DNA from: Aquirufa antheringensis
GTDB taxonomy: Bacteria; Bacteroidota; Bacteroidia; Cytophagales; Spirosomataceae
Assembly: GCF_004307425.1 (NCBI RefSeq)
Contig: NZ_SEWZ01000001.1
Location: 497,662-561,661, forward strand
Direction: 5' to 3'
DNA length: 64,000 nucleotides
Shown: piece after piece, positions 15,927 through 25,067 of the stretch
Position numbering within the stretch: position 1 is the first letter of the stretch
Layout of the letters: every line of letters begins with the position of its first letter
Translations under genes and position numbers: made by a program
The notes under the pieces: model-generated
What the model was told of the DNA's origin: nothing
What the model saw: only the letters and a program-made list of their open reading frames with translations
The model's database searches: none

Positions 15927-17297
15927 ATGGCCGCCTGGAATTCAACACATGTGAAGCACTTAGTAGCGAGGACACTCTTTGGGTATTCGAAGAATGATGT
16001 ATCGGTCGCTATGAGCTACGGCTCGTTTTCAGAACTACTTGACGCAGCCCTGTTACAAGAGATTCCGGCTCCCGCAGCTCCGAACGCCTGGGTAAATACT
16101 CCGCCTGCCGCTTCTCAAGTCACCTCGAACGAGGTAGGCACCTGGTACCGGGAATTTAATTATTGGTGGTTTAAATTAATGTACAAAGAGGGCCTGAACA
16201 TGCAGGAGAAAATGGTACTCTTCCTGCATAATCATTTTGCGAATGAGCGGGATAAGGTTCAGTATCCCCAAAACATGTACGCCCAGAATGCCTTGTTTAG
16301 AAAGTATGCTTTTGGCAATTTCAAACAACTGGTAAAAGAGATCTCCATTGATCCCGCCATGTTGATCTACTTAGATGGAAATAATTCCCGCGGCTCCGTA
16401 CCGAATGAAAATTATGCCCGAGAGCTTTTGGAATTATTCACGATGGGGATTGGGAATTACTCAGAAGCGGATGTAAAGCAGGCTGCTAAAGTCCTATCTG
16501 GCTGGCAAGTAAGCGGCTTAAAAGCGAATTTTGTGGCTGGTCGCTGGTATACCGAATCCTCGGTAACGGTATTGGGTAAAACGGCAAAATTCGATATTAA
16601 CTCCTTAGTGGATCATATTTTTGAACAAAAAGCCACGGCGGAATTCCTCTGTCGAAAACTCTACAAGGAATTCGTCTACTACAAACCGAACGAGGCTTTT
16701 GTCCTACAAATGGCCGCTGTCTTGCGTGCAAACAACTACGAAATAAAACCGCTACTTAAGTTCCTGTTTAGTTCGGAAGAATTTTTTACGCCCGCTTACC
16801 TGGGAAGTAAAATCAAAAACCCGACGGAATTAATGGTGGGTGCTTGTAAGTTATTAGAATTGCCTACTCCGGATTACATCAATATGTATGAGCTTTCCAA
16901 AGTCCTTCAAATGCAACTCTTCCAACCACCCGATGTGGCGGGCTGGCCGGGTCAGCGCGAATGGATTTCGTCCACTACCTATTCCTACCGAGGTGGATTT
17001 AGTGATTCCTTAATCACAGGTAAGCGCTACAATGGGGTGGCAGTGTCAGGTAAATTAGTTCCGGTGCCGTATGCGCAAACTTTCCTGAATTCAGAGAATG
17101 CGGTGGAATTCGTCGACGACGTGTTAGCCTTATTTTTGCAATTTCCGGTCACCGCAAAGAAAAAAGCCTTTTTGCTTGAGACGCTATTAGGTGGAACCAT
17201 CGTTAAAAACTGGTCTACCTACACTCCAGGAGCTAATGTGAATTTGCAGCAATTTTTCAAAGCGGTCATGCGCCTACCTGAATTTCAACTCTGCTAA
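15927..17297 (+). CDS. DUF1800 family protein
   Basis: This 456-residue protein of the DUF1800 family has no settled biochemical function. The family is nearly always encoded next to a DUF1501 protein, as here. The ATG at 15927 is used rather than the in-frame ATG at 15864, because the latter would overlap the upstream gene by 62 bases. Typical features are VKHLVARTLFGYS at the start, the MVLFLHNHFANER and NENYARELLELFTMGIGNYSE segments, and PPDVAGWPGQREWI near residue 340. No signal peptide is visible. The DUF1501 gene starts 3 bases after the stop. Confidence 0.88.
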   Translation: MAAWNSTHVKHLVARTLFGYSKNDVSVAMSYGSFSELLDAALLQEIPAPAAPNAWVNTPPAASQVTSNEVGTWYREFNYWWFKLMYKEGLNMQEKMVLFLHNHFANERDKVQYPQNMYAQNALFRKYAFGNFKQLVKEISIDPAMLIYLDGNNSRGSVPNENYARELLELFTMGIGNYSEADVKQAAKVLSGWQVSGLKANFVAGRWYTESSVTVLGKTAKFDINSLVDHIFEQKATAEFLCRKLYKEFVYYKPNEAFVLQMAAVLRANNYEIKPLLKFLFSSEEFFTPAYLGSKIKNPTELMVGACKLLELPTPDYINMYELSKVLQMQLFQPPDVAGWPGQREWISSTTYSYRGGFSDSLITGKRYNGVAVSGKLVPVPYAQTFLNSENAVEFVDDVLALFLQFPVTAKKKAFLLETLLGGTIVKNWSTYTPGANVNLQQFFKAVMRLPEFQLC

Positions 17298-17299
17298 AA

Positions 17300-18838
17300 A
17301 TGAAGAAGGAACTAACTAGGTCTGAGTTTTTACGGCGGATGGCGCTTCTTTCGGGAGGGGTCGGATTAGGCATTTCGGGTATTCCCGGGCAGGCCTACGC
17401 CGCATTGCCTGCTGGTTTAGCGGCCTCTGTGCCTGCAGGAAATGCGTTAGTAATCATTCAATTGTCTGGGGGGAATGACGGATTAAATACGGTGATTCCA
17501 GCGGAAAACGATACGTACTTTGCGAAAAGACCAGACATCGCGATCAAAAAAGTCGACGCGCTCGCCCTTAAAAATGGGATGTATTTGCATCCTTCGATGA
17601 CGGGAATTAAATCCTTGTATGATCAAGGAAATGTGGCAATAGTTCAAAGCGTAGGCTACGCAAACCCCAACCGTTCCCACTTCCGCGCCACCGACATCTG
17701 GAATACCGGATCGGATGCGAATGTTGTCTGGGAGGAAGGCTGGGCGGCACGTTATTTGGCTGAAAAATACCCTGCATACCCCATTTCGATGCCCGCTCAC
17801 CCCATGGCGATCCAATTAGGTTCCGTGGAATCCCTTTTATTTCAATCGGACATGGGTCGATTTGGCACCGTTTTTGAAGACCCTAACCTCTTCTATCAAC
17901 TCGTCTCTGGCACTTTATCAGATGACGAAATTCCTCCGGCAACCTTAGCGGGGGATGAATTAGCGTTTTTAAAACAGGTCTCCAGCACCTCGATTCAGTA
18001 TTCTACTGTCATTCGAGATGGGGCTTTGAAAGGAGCCAATTCCGTTACCTATCCGGCCACTAATCTGGCTAAGCAGCTAGGTATCGTCGCAAAACTGATC
18101 TCAGGAGGACTCGAGACCCCTGTTTATTTGTGCACGATCGGTGGTTTTGATACCCATGCGAATCAATTGAATCAGCACGCGAATCTGTGGAAACAGATTT
18201 CGGATGCGGTAACCGCCTTTCAGAAAGATTTAAAAACCCAAAACAAAGCAGACAAAGTCACCCTGATGACCTTCTCGGAATTTGGGCGACGGGTGAACCA
18301 AAACGGCACCACCGGAACCGACCACGGAACGGCAGCTCCTATGTTCGTCATCGGAAATACCGTACGCGGAGGCTTAATAGGGGAGAATCCGAATCTAGTA
18401 AATCTAGATTCCAACGGCGATTTAAAACCTAATTTTGACTACCGTCAAGTGTATTCCACCGTTTTATCGGATCATTTAGGCTTGTCCACCACGAGCACTG
18501 CCGGTATTTTCAAAAAGTCGTTTGATCGATTACCCATCTTCTTGAATTCGCCGCTCATCGCTGAGGCGGGTGTCAAAGTGACCTTGCTTGATCCAGCGCC
18601 TAATCCAGCCTCCGGTCAAGTTCGAATCCAATTCGCAGCCTTTGAGGCGATGCGCATTGAGCTTGCTTTATTCGACATGCAAGGTCAAAAACTGGGATCG
18701 ATTTTCGCCGGCGAAGTGCCGAGCGGAACCTATACCTATCCAGTAGATATAACGCAATTCCCGGCGGGCACGTATTTAGTTAGTTTAGCCGCTTCCACCG
18801 GAGCAAGAATTACCAAACGATTAATCATAGTAAATTAG
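17300..18838 (+). CDS. DUF1501 protein with T9SS C-terminal sorting domain
   Basis: This is a 512-residue secreted protein. The N-terminus TRSEFLRRMALLSGGVGLGI resembles a Tat signal but lacks a clean SRRxFLK order. The DUF1501 (sulfatase/phosphatase-like fold) body starts at about residue 48 (NALVIIQLSGGNDGLNTVIP) and contains GGFDTHANQ and FSEFGRRVNQN. Residues from about 430 (DPAPNPASGQVRIQF) to the end (TKRLIIVN) form a type A T9SS sorting domain, so the protein should be exported across the outer membrane or anchored on the cell surface. It pairs with DUF1800. Confidence 0.9.
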   Translation: MKKELTRSEFLRRMALLSGGVGLGISGIPGQAYAALPAGLAASVPAGNALVIIQLSGGNDGLNTVIPAENDTYFAKRPDIAIKKVDALALKNGMYLHPSMTGIKSLYDQGNVAIVQSVGYANPNRSHFRATDIWNTGSDANVVWEEGWAARYLAEKYPAYPISMPAHPMAIQLGSVESLLFQSDMGRFGTVFEDPNLFYQLVSGTLSDDEIPPATLAGDELAFLKQVSSTSIQYSTVIRDGALKGANSVTYPATNLAKQLGIVAKLISGGLETPVYLCTIGGFDTHANQLNQHANLWKQISDAVTAFQKDLKTQNKADKVTLMTFSEFGRRVNQNGTTGTDHGTAAPMFVIGNTVRGGLIGENPNLVNLDSNGDLKPNFDYRQVYSTVLSDHLGLSTTSTAGIFKKSFDRLPIFLNSPLIAEAGVKVTLLDPAPNPASGQVRIQFAAFEAMRIELALFDMQGQKLGSIFAGEVPSGTYTYPVDITQFPAGTYLVSLAASTGARITKRLIIVN

Positions 18839-18849
18839 AATCAGATGCT

Positions 18850-18857
18850 TATCTTTG
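18850..18857 (+). promoter_or_regulatory. -7 element TATCTTTG before DUF6089 gene
   Basis: The sequence matches the Bacteroidota -7 consensus TAnnTTTG and ends 7 bases before the ATG at 18865. The mRNA would have almost no 5' leader. No clear -33 TTG is seen. Confidence 0.4.
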
Positions 18858-18864
18858 TAGATTG

Positions 18865-19557
18865 ATGAAAAAGAACTTCTATTTATTGCTTTTACTTACG
18901 TTGTTTAGCTTGTCTGCAAGCGCACAACGCTGGTCTTATGGTGCTGGTTTAGGAGGCTCCCTCTACCACGGAACCTGGGCAAATTGGCATACACTCCCTA
19001 ACAATAAGGAGTTTGCGATGACTCGTCCGGCCTTAAATCTACAGGTGCGCTATCAAAACAGCCCCACTTTTGCTTACCGACTTCAAGCCGTGTTTACGGA
19101 TTTGAAAGGTGGCACCGGTAACCGTGTTTCTCCGGTGACAGTGGCGCTTCCTGTAACGAATTTTGCCACGTCCATATTCGGTTTAGACGCCTTGATGGAA
19201 TACAATTTCTTGAATTACCAAAACTCCGTTAGACGCGTAAACAACTGGACGCCCTATTTCTATGCGGGTATTTCTACGGTTTTTGCCAAAGTATCCGGCA
19301 ACCTAGATGGCGTCGGTTTCAAGACCAATACGAAAATGAATTATGCCTTGCCTTTCGGGGTAGGGGTGAAATACCAACTGTCTCCTAGCTGGGGAATTCA
19401 ATTCGATTTAGGGGCGAGAAAGACCTTTACAGATGCATTAGATCGTCCTTTGTCAGAGGGCGAAGCATCCTTTAATCTGACGAAAGGGGATCAATTTCTG
19501 AATTCCTCCCTCACCGTTACCTACACGATTCAATCCGTTTTTTGTCCTACCTATTAA
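18865..19557 (+). CDS. DUF6089 family outer-membrane beta-barrel protein
   Basis: This is a 230-residue protein with a signal peptide (MKKNFYLLLLLTLFSLSASAQ) and a series of amphipathic strands. It ends in an aromatic-rich strand region typical of small OmpA-like barrels. The ATG at 18865 is preferred over the TTG at 18862. DUF6089 genes sit before uppS and bamA in many Bacteroidota, as here, which suggests a part in envelope assembly. The family has no established function. It has its own promoter-like element. Confidence 0.82.
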   Translation: MKKNFYLLLLLTLFSLSASAQRWSYGAGLGGSLYHGTWANWHTLPNNKEFAMTRPALNLQVRYQNSPTFAYRLQAVFTDLKGGTGNRVSPVTVALPVTNFATSIFGLDALMEYNFLNYQNSVRRVNNWTPYFYAGISTVFAKVSGNLDGVGFKTNTKMNYALPFGVGVKYQLSPSWGIQFDLGARKTFTDALDRPLSEGEASFNLTKGDQFLNSSLTVTYTIQSVFCPTY

Positions 19558-19567
19558 CAAGTTTTAA

Positions 19568-19598
19568 TTGGATAGGGTGGCCAATATGACTACATTTG
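19568..19598 (+). promoter_or_regulatory. Promoter of uppS-bamA unit
   Basis: TTG (19568-19570), 20 bases, then TACATTTG (19591-19598) matches the Bacteroidota -33/-7 promoter with normal spacing, 30 bases before the uppS start codon. Confidence 0.6.
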
Positions 19599-19628
19599 CC
19601 CCTTATTGATTACAAATTCTGAATTACA

Positions 19629-20369
19629 TTGAAAGAGTTAATTGATCTACATCATGTTCCTGTTCACATCGCCGTTATTATGGATGGTAATGGACGTTGG
19701 GCTAAGCAACAAGGCATCATGGATCGTGTTTTTGGACATAGATCTGCCTTGAAAGCGGTGCGGGAGACCATCGAAGGTTGTGGAGAATTAGGAGTGAAGT
19801 TTTTGACCTTGTATGCCTTTTCTACAGAGAATTGGAATCGGCCTAAAGCAGAGGTAACTGCCTTAATGAGTCTTTTAGTGGGCGCCATTAAAGATGAATT
19901 GCCTGGAATGATCCAGAAAGATATTCGCCTGAAAGCGATAGGGGATCTCAGTAAATTACCCGCCTCATCCCGCGCTGAATTAGAAAAAGCGATGGAGAAA
20001 ACGGCGAACAATCAGGGATTGACCTTGAATTTAGCCTTGTCTTATTCCGGTAAATGGGATCTAGTACAGGCGACTCAGCAGATTGCTGAGAAAGTAAAAA
20101 GTGGCGAATTAAACGCAGCATCGATTACGGCTGATACGATAAACGAGTACTTGTCTACGGCAGGAATGCCTGACCCTGATTTAATGATCAGAACAGGGGG
20201 AGACCACCGGATTAGTAATTTTATGTTGTGGCAATTAGCCTATGCAGAGTTGTATATTTTTGAAGATTTGTTTTGGCCTGATTTTAGAAAAGAACATCTA
20301 AATGAAGCGATTATAGACTTTCAAATGCGTGAGAGACGTTTTGGAAAGATTAGTGAACAATTAAATTAA
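19629..20369 (+). CDS. uppS: Undecaprenyl diphosphate synthase (isoprenyl transferase)
   Basis: This 246-residue cis-prenyltransferase makes the C55 lipid carrier for peptidoglycan and O-antigen. The catalytic Asp19 lies in IAVIMDGNGRWAKQQ, and the ENW and RTGGDHRISNFMLWQ motifs and the final RERRFG are intact. The only start that keeps the conserved N-terminus is TTG at 19629, so the gene seems to use a rare start codon. bamA follows after 16 bases, in the common uppS-bamA order. Confidence 0.95.
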   Translation: MKELIDLHHVPVHIAVIMDGNGRWAKQQGIMDRVFGHRSALKAVRETIEGCGELGVKFLTLYAFSTENWNRPKAEVTALMSLLVGAIKDELPGMIQKDIRLKAIGDLSKLPASSRAELEKAMEKTANNQGLTLNLALSYSGKWDLVQATQQIAEKVKSGELNAASITADTINEYLSTAGMPDPDLMIRTGGDHRISNFMLWQLAYAELYIFEDLFWPDFRKEHLNEAIIDFQMRERRFGKISEQLN

Positions 20370-20385
20370 GGGCTGAGGCCCCCGT

Positions 20386-23040
20386 ATGAAAAAATCAATT
20401 GCCATCCGATTACACAATAACCGTAGCCTCTTTTTTGGCCTACTTATTTTTATCCTAGGAGCTTATTCTGCCTCTGCCCAAATTTTGGGTGGCGCTCGTT
20501 CCCTCAGCTCTGCACTGCCTGAAACCAATTTTTCGTATGCAGATCCGAAGGAATATACCATTGCGGATATTCAAGTAACGGGTTCTCAGTTTTACGACGG
20601 AACTTCGATGATTAATATCTCCGGTCTTCAAGTGGGAGATAAAATCAAGGTTCCAGGTGATGCGATCGGTTCTGCGATTCGCAAGATCATGAATCAAGGG
20701 ATTTTAGATGAAGTCCAAATCTATGCCACGAAGGCCGAGGAAGGAAAAATTTGGTTGATGATCGAATTGAAAGAACGTCCTCGTTTATTCTCTATCCAAT
20801 ACACAGGGATCAGAAAAGGCGAGCAAGAAGCTTTGAACGAAAAGATGAAGACGTATAAAGGTAAGATCATCACAGAGACCCTTCGTAAAAACTTAGAATT
20901 AACGATTCGCAAATATTACCAAGAAAAAGGTCGCCTTAATGCGAAGACCAAGTCGACGATTAAGACAGACACCTTGCGTGGAAACAATGCCATCCTTCAA
21001 ATTGCAGTAGATAAAGGGGAGAAGGTGAAAGTAAACAAAATCATCATTAACGGGATTGACGAAAGTCAGCGTTCACTGATTTTGCGTAAGATTAAAAATA
21101 CCAAGCAGATTCGTTTTGGCCGTATTTTCAAGCCGTCTAAATTCGTTCCTAAGAAATGGGATGAAGACAAGGAAAAGTTACTAGCGGCGATGAATAAATT
21201 AGGTTACCGTGATTTCCAATTGAAGTCTGACTCCATTGGTAATTTCAATAAAGAGTCCATTAACCTAGTACTAACTATTGAACAAGGGCGAAAATATTAT
21301 TACCGCACTATTCGATTTGAAGGAAATTACATTTACCCAGATTCTTTATTGCGCGATGTATTAGGCGTTAAGAAGGGGGATGTCTACAATACAGAAGAAT
21401 TAGACAAGAAAATGAATTCAAATCCAGGCGAGGATTTAAGTTCAGTTTACATGGATAATGGGTATCTATACTACCGAGCAGAACCTGTAGAAACGGCTAT
21501 CGAGGGAGATTCCATCGACTTGACCATTCGCATCTCAGAGGGAAAGCAAGCGACCATTAATAAAGTTACCTTGAACGGAAATACGAAGACTTCAGATCAC
21601 GTGGTGATGCGGGAGATTCGGACGCTTCCGGGTCAAAAATTCAATAAGTCTGCCATCATTCGTACCGTACGTGAGCTTTCGACGATTGGTTATTTTAACC
21701 CGGAGAAGATTAGCCCTAACCCGATTCCGCGTCCAGACGGAACCGTGGATATCGAGTACAATGTAGAGGAGAAAGCATCCGATCAAATTGAGCTCTCAGG
21801 AGGTTGGGGTGGCTACATCGGTTTTGTAGGTACTTTAGGGGTTGTTTTTAATAACTTCTCGGCTAAGAATATCTTTAATCCGAAATCATATCATCCATTG
21901 CCTGCAGGGGATGGCCAAAAGCTAGCCGTTAAGTTCCAAGCAAACGGAGCATCGTTCCAGAATTACAGCTTAACATTTACGGAGCCTTGGTTAGGGGGTA
22001 AGAAGCCTAATTCTTTCTCTATTTCCTTAAATAGCAGTATTTCCTACCCTTATAAATTCCGCCAAACAGGTTATAACAACTTTGGTGGTAGTGGACTAGG
22101 TGGTTACGGCGGAGGCTATGGTGGCTATGGTGGCTATGGAAGTGGTTACGGCGGTTATGGTGGTGCGCTGGGTGGTGGCTACGGAAATTATGCGGTGCCG
22201 GATTCCTTAGTAGACGCGCACTTTAACGTAACAAGTTTGTCTTTAAGCTTAGGAAAAAGATTAAAGTGGCCGGATGATTACTTCTCGTTAAGTCATTCCT
22301 TAGCTTTCTCGCGTTTCGATGTGGATCGTTACTATACGTGGGCTTATCCTCAAGGTATTTCTACGTCTGTCACGTTCATGACGAATCTTTCGAGAAATAG
22401 TATTGATAATCCTACTTTCCCACGTTCAGGGTCTAGTTTCTCTTTATCAGGTACTTTAACGCCTCCGTTCAGCATGTTAGGCTTGAATAAGGATAACTTA
22501 TTGATTGAGTACCATAAGTGGATGATGGACGCGAGTTGGTTTAGTCCATTAGTAGGTAAATTCATCTTACATACGCGCGCTCACTTAGGTTTCTTAGGTT
22601 CTTATGGGGGTAAAGAGATTACTCGCTTTGAGCGCTTTGATTTAGGGGGCTCTGGTATGGTGCAAGGATTCTCCTTTAACCGGGATATCGTGGGTCTAAG
22701 AGGATACAAAGACCGCGTTATTGGGCCTTCTGGTTCGTATGGTAACGGTGGGGTTGCTTATAACAAGTTTGTGATGGAAGTGCGTTATCCTGTATCCTTA
22801 AACCCATCAGCGACGATCTTCGTTTTAGGTTTTGCGGAGGGTGGGAATAACTTCTCTTCTTTAGGGGAATACAATCCATTTAATCTATATAAGTCGGCTG
22901 GATTTGGAGCGCGTATCTTTATGCCAGCCTTTGGTATGATTGGAATTGATTATGGTATGGGCTTTGATAAGCCGCGTCCAGGAGAATCAGATTTTGGCCG
23001 TCAAGCCTTCACTTTCTCGATTGGTCAACAACTTAGATAG
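20386..23040 (+). CDS. bamA: Outer-membrane protein assembly factor BamA
   Basis: This 884-residue Omp85 protein inserts beta-barrels into the outer membrane. After the signal peptide (ending SASAQ at about residue 31) come POTRA repeats to about residue 470, then a 16-strand barrel ending FTFSIGQQL. The conserved VxG(R/K) loop region is suggested by FSFNRDIVGLRGYKDR. An unusual Gly/Tyr low-complexity stretch (GYGG repeats, about residues 566-603) sits early in the barrel, probably in a surface loop. The OmpH/Skp genes follow directly (2 bases), as expected for an outer-membrane biogenesis operon. Confidence 0.96.
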   Translation: MKKSIAIRLHNNRSLFFGLLIFILGAYSASAQILGGARSLSSALPETNFSYADPKEYTIADIQVTGSQFYDGTSMINISGLQVGDKIKVPGDAIGSAIRKIMNQGILDEVQIYATKAEEGKIWLMIELKERPRLFSIQYTGIRKGEQEALNEKMKTYKGKIITETLRKNLELTIRKYYQEKGRLNAKTKSTIKTDTLRGNNAILQIAVDKGEKVKVNKIIINGIDESQRSLILRKIKNTKQIRFGRIFKPSKFVPKKWDEDKEKLLAAMNKLGYRDFQLKSDSIGNFNKESINLVLTIEQGRKYYYRTIRFEGNYIYPDSLLRDVLGVKKGDVYNTEELDKKMNSNPGEDLSSVYMDNGYLYYRAEPVETAIEGDSIDLTIRISEGKQATINKVTLNGNTKTSDHVVMREIRTLPGQKFNKSAIIRTVRELSTIGYFNPEKISPNPIPRPDGTVDIEYNVEEKASDQIELSGGWGGYIGFVGTLGVVFNNFSAKNIFNPKSYHPLPAGDGQKLAVKFQANGASFQNYSLTFTEPWLGGKKPNSFSISLNSSISYPYKFRQTGYNNFGGSGLGGYGGGYGGYGGYGSGYGGYGGALGGGYGNYAVPDSLVDAHFNVTSLSLSLGKRLKWPDDYFSLSHSLAFSRFDVDRYYTWAYPQGISTSVTFMTNLSRNSIDNPTFPRSGSSFSLSGTLTPPFSMLGLNKDNLLIEYHKWMMDASWFSPLVGKFILHTRAHLGFLGSYGGKEITRFERFDLGGSGMVQGFSFNRDIVGLRGYKDRVIGPSGSYGNGGVAYNKFVMEVRYPVSLNPSATIFVLGFAEGGNNFSSLGEYNPFNLYKSAGFGARIFMPAFGMIGIDYGMGFDKPRPGESDFGRQAFTFSIGQQLR

Positions 23041-23042
23041 GA

Positions 23043-23627
23043 ATGAGACGTTTGTTGCTTATATCGCTGGGGATTCTGTTTTTTGCAAGCCACACGTTTG
23101 CACAGAAGTTCGGTTATGTAGACACGGAATTTATTACCTCTAAGATGCCGGATTATGCGAAAGTCCAGCAGCAAATCGATCAGAATACGAAGACTTGGTT
23201 AGCTGAAGTAGAAAAGAAAAAGTTGAGTTTAGAGAAGCTCGAAAAGGAATACAAGCTAGAGGAGCTTTTGTTAACGGAGGATTTGAAGCAGCAACGACTA
23301 GCGGAGATTCAAGCGAAGAGCAAAGAGGCGAAGGCTTTTGAGAATCAGGTTTTTGGGGAAGAGGGAGAGTTGTTCAAGTTAAAGCAAGCAGCCTACAAGT
23401 CGATCTTAGATCAAATTTCGAAGGCGATTGAGAAGGTGGTTCGGGCGAAACGTTTGGATTTTATCTTTGACAAAGCAAATGATGGATTAGTCCTCTTGTA
23501 CACAAATCCGGTTCATGACTATTCTGACTATGTTTTAGAAGAATTAGGACTAGAGTTAGATCCTAATTTGGTAGAAAAAGCAAAGAAAGAGGAGGCGCAA
23601 GAGCCGAAAAGTCCTAAAAAGAATTAA
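23043..23627 (+). CDS. OmpH/Skp-family periplasmic chaperone (copy 1)
   Basis: This 194-residue protein has a signal peptide (LLLISLGILFFASHTFAQ) and a long central coiled coil rich in Lys and Glu (about residues 50-120), the tentacle part of Skp trimers that hold unfolded outer-membrane proteins. It begins KFGYVDTEFITSKMPDY, the usual OmpH start. The C-terminal tail is charged (KKEEAQEPKSPKKN). It starts 2 bases after bamA and is followed by a second OmpH gene, so it belongs to the bamA operon. Confidence 0.9.
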   Translation: MRRLLLISLGILFFASHTFAQKFGYVDTEFITSKMPDYAKVQQQIDQNTKTWLAEVEKKKLSLEKLEKEYKLEELLLTEDLKQQRLAEIQAKSKEAKAFENQVFGEEGELFKLKQAAYKSILDQISKAIEKVVRAKRLDFIFDKANDGLVLLYTNPVHDYSDYVLEELGLELDPNLVEKAKKEEAQEPKSPKKN

Positions 23628-23673
23628 TTTTACCCTAAATAATACAGAGAACACAAACAAATTATTAATACAC

Positions 23674-24282
23674 ATGAAAAACAAGTTTATTTTGGCCGCA
23701 GGCCTACTTTTCGGATTAGCTGCGTTGCCTGCAACGGCTCAAGTAAAAATCGGATTCATCTACCAAGAGAAAATTTATAGCCAAATGCCTGAGGCTAAGC
23801 AAGTAGAGGAAGATTTGAAGAACACGGAGAAGCAATACCAAACCTTGATCCAAGCTAAAATCAAAGATTTCCAAGACAAAGCGGCTGTTTACGAGAAAAT
23901 GCCAGCCAACACGTCTGACATCATCAAGCAAGACAAAGAGAAGGAATTACAAAACTTACAAACTTCGATCCAAGAGTTTCAACAAAATGCACAAACTTCG
24001 ATTCAAAAGAAGCAAGCTCAATTGTTACAACCAATCGTGAAGAAGATTGAAGAGAACATGCACGCAGTAGCAAACGAGAATGCATACACATTCGTATTCA
24101 ACAACTACGAGCCAGGAACAGGTGCTAACCCTGTTTTATTGCACTTCCCAGCGGAGGCAGATATTTCTGACTTAGTATTAAAGAAAATGGGAATTACGCC
24201 TCGTCCAGCAGGTGCTCCAGCTCCAGCGGCAGCGGCTCCAGCAGCAGCGCCAGCAGCGAAGCCAGCAGCTCCTAAGAAGTAA
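23674..24282 (+). CDS. OmpH/Skp-family periplasmic chaperone (copy 2)
   Basis: This 202-residue protein has a signal peptide (FILAAGLLFGLAALPATAQ), the OmpH start VKIGFIYQEKIYSQMPEAK, a coiled coil with many Gln and Lys (about 45-115), and a low-complexity Ala/Pro tail from about residue 172 ending APKK. Copy 1 and copy 2 are similar in layout but differ in charge and tail. It closes the bamA unit before a strong terminator. Confidence 0.9.
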   Translation: MKNKFILAAGLLFGLAALPATAQVKIGFIYQEKIYSQMPEAKQVEEDLKNTEKQYQTLIQAKIKDFQDKAAVYEKMPANTSDIIKQDKEKELQNLQTSIQEFQQNAQTSIQKKQAQLLQPIVKKIEENMHAVANENAYTFVFNNYEPGTGANPVLLHFPAEADISDLVLKKMGITPRPAGAPAPAAAAPAAAPAAKPAAPKK

Positions 24283-24302
24283 TGGCTAAAGCCTTTATAA
24301 GG

Positions 24303-24333
24303 AAGCCTGATCGGAAACGGTCAGGCTTTTTTT
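24303..24333 (+). terminator. Terminator of the bamA operon
   Basis: aagcctgatc (24303-24312) pairs with ggtcaggctt (24319-24328) with one G-U pair, followed by seven T. It overlaps the stop region of the convergent TauE gene and may act in both directions. Confidence 0.85.
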
Positions 24334-25063
24334 ATGCCCTAAAGTATTGGATCGTTTGTAGAATAGAAATGGTTCCTATTACGCCTAAGACAACGTAATG
24401 GAAGTATTTCTCTGGGATGAAGGCCAATACCTTTTTACCCAGGTAGGAACCTAACACGGCGATGACAATTAGAAAAGGAATCAGAATAATATGTTCGCTT
24501 GTAAAATATCCCTGCATAATATAGACCACGGCTCTACTTGAATCCACGCCTAAATCGATCAGGGCAGATGTGGCTATAAACATATCTTTTTCCAGGCCAA
24601 AAGCCGCCAGCGTAATTCCCCTTATAGCTCCACCCGTACCGATTAGACCCGCTAAAAAGCCAGAAATAATGCCGCCCGTATACAGATTGAAATTCGTTTG
24701 TTTAATTTTTTTGCCTGCCCCTGAAATCAAGAATACGGTTAATCCCAGGATGATTAAATTCATGCTGAGCTCAATCTCTTTCAAAGGAATAACGGAGGTC
24801 AAATAAGCTCCCAAAATCACGAAAAGGACAGCGGGAATCCCTAATTTTAGGGCGATGTTTTGGTGGATTCCTTTTTGGAAAAGAAAAATCTTCGACAGAT
24901 TACTAAAAACATGGAAAACGGCTGTGATGCCTAATACTAGTTTGAAATCAATAAAAAGCGATGCTAAAGGAACGAATAGGATAGAGGATCCAAAACCACT
25001 AATCGTACCAACGATCTCCGCTAGCAAGGCTAATAAAAAGAAAAGATAAAAGCCTTGATTCAT
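24332..25063 (-). CDS. TauE/SafE family membrane transporter
   Basis: This 243-residue protein of about eight membrane helices is from the TauE/SafE (sulfite/organosulfonate exporter) family. The paired domains each carry a Gly-rich signature, SGFGSSILFVPLASL near residue 22 and GLIGTGGAIRGITLAAFGL near residue 138. The substrate cannot be deduced and may be sulfite, a sulfonate or another anion. It is 4 bases downstream of lspA and may be the last gene of the proline dehydrogenase-lspA-TauE unit. Confidence 0.85.
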   Translation of the reverse strand: MNQGFYLFFLLALLAEIVGTISGFGSSILFVPLASLFIDFKLVLGITAVFHVFSNLSKIFLFQKGIHQNIALKLGIPAVLFVILGAYLTSVIPLKEIELSMNLIILGLTVFLISGAGKKIKQTNFNLYTGGIISGFLAGLIGTGGAIRGITLAAFGLEKDMFIATSALIDLGVDSSRAVVYIMQGYFTSEHIILIPFLIVIAVLGSYLGKKVLAFIPEKYFHYVVLGVIGTISILQTIQYFRA

Positions 25064-25067
25064 TTGC

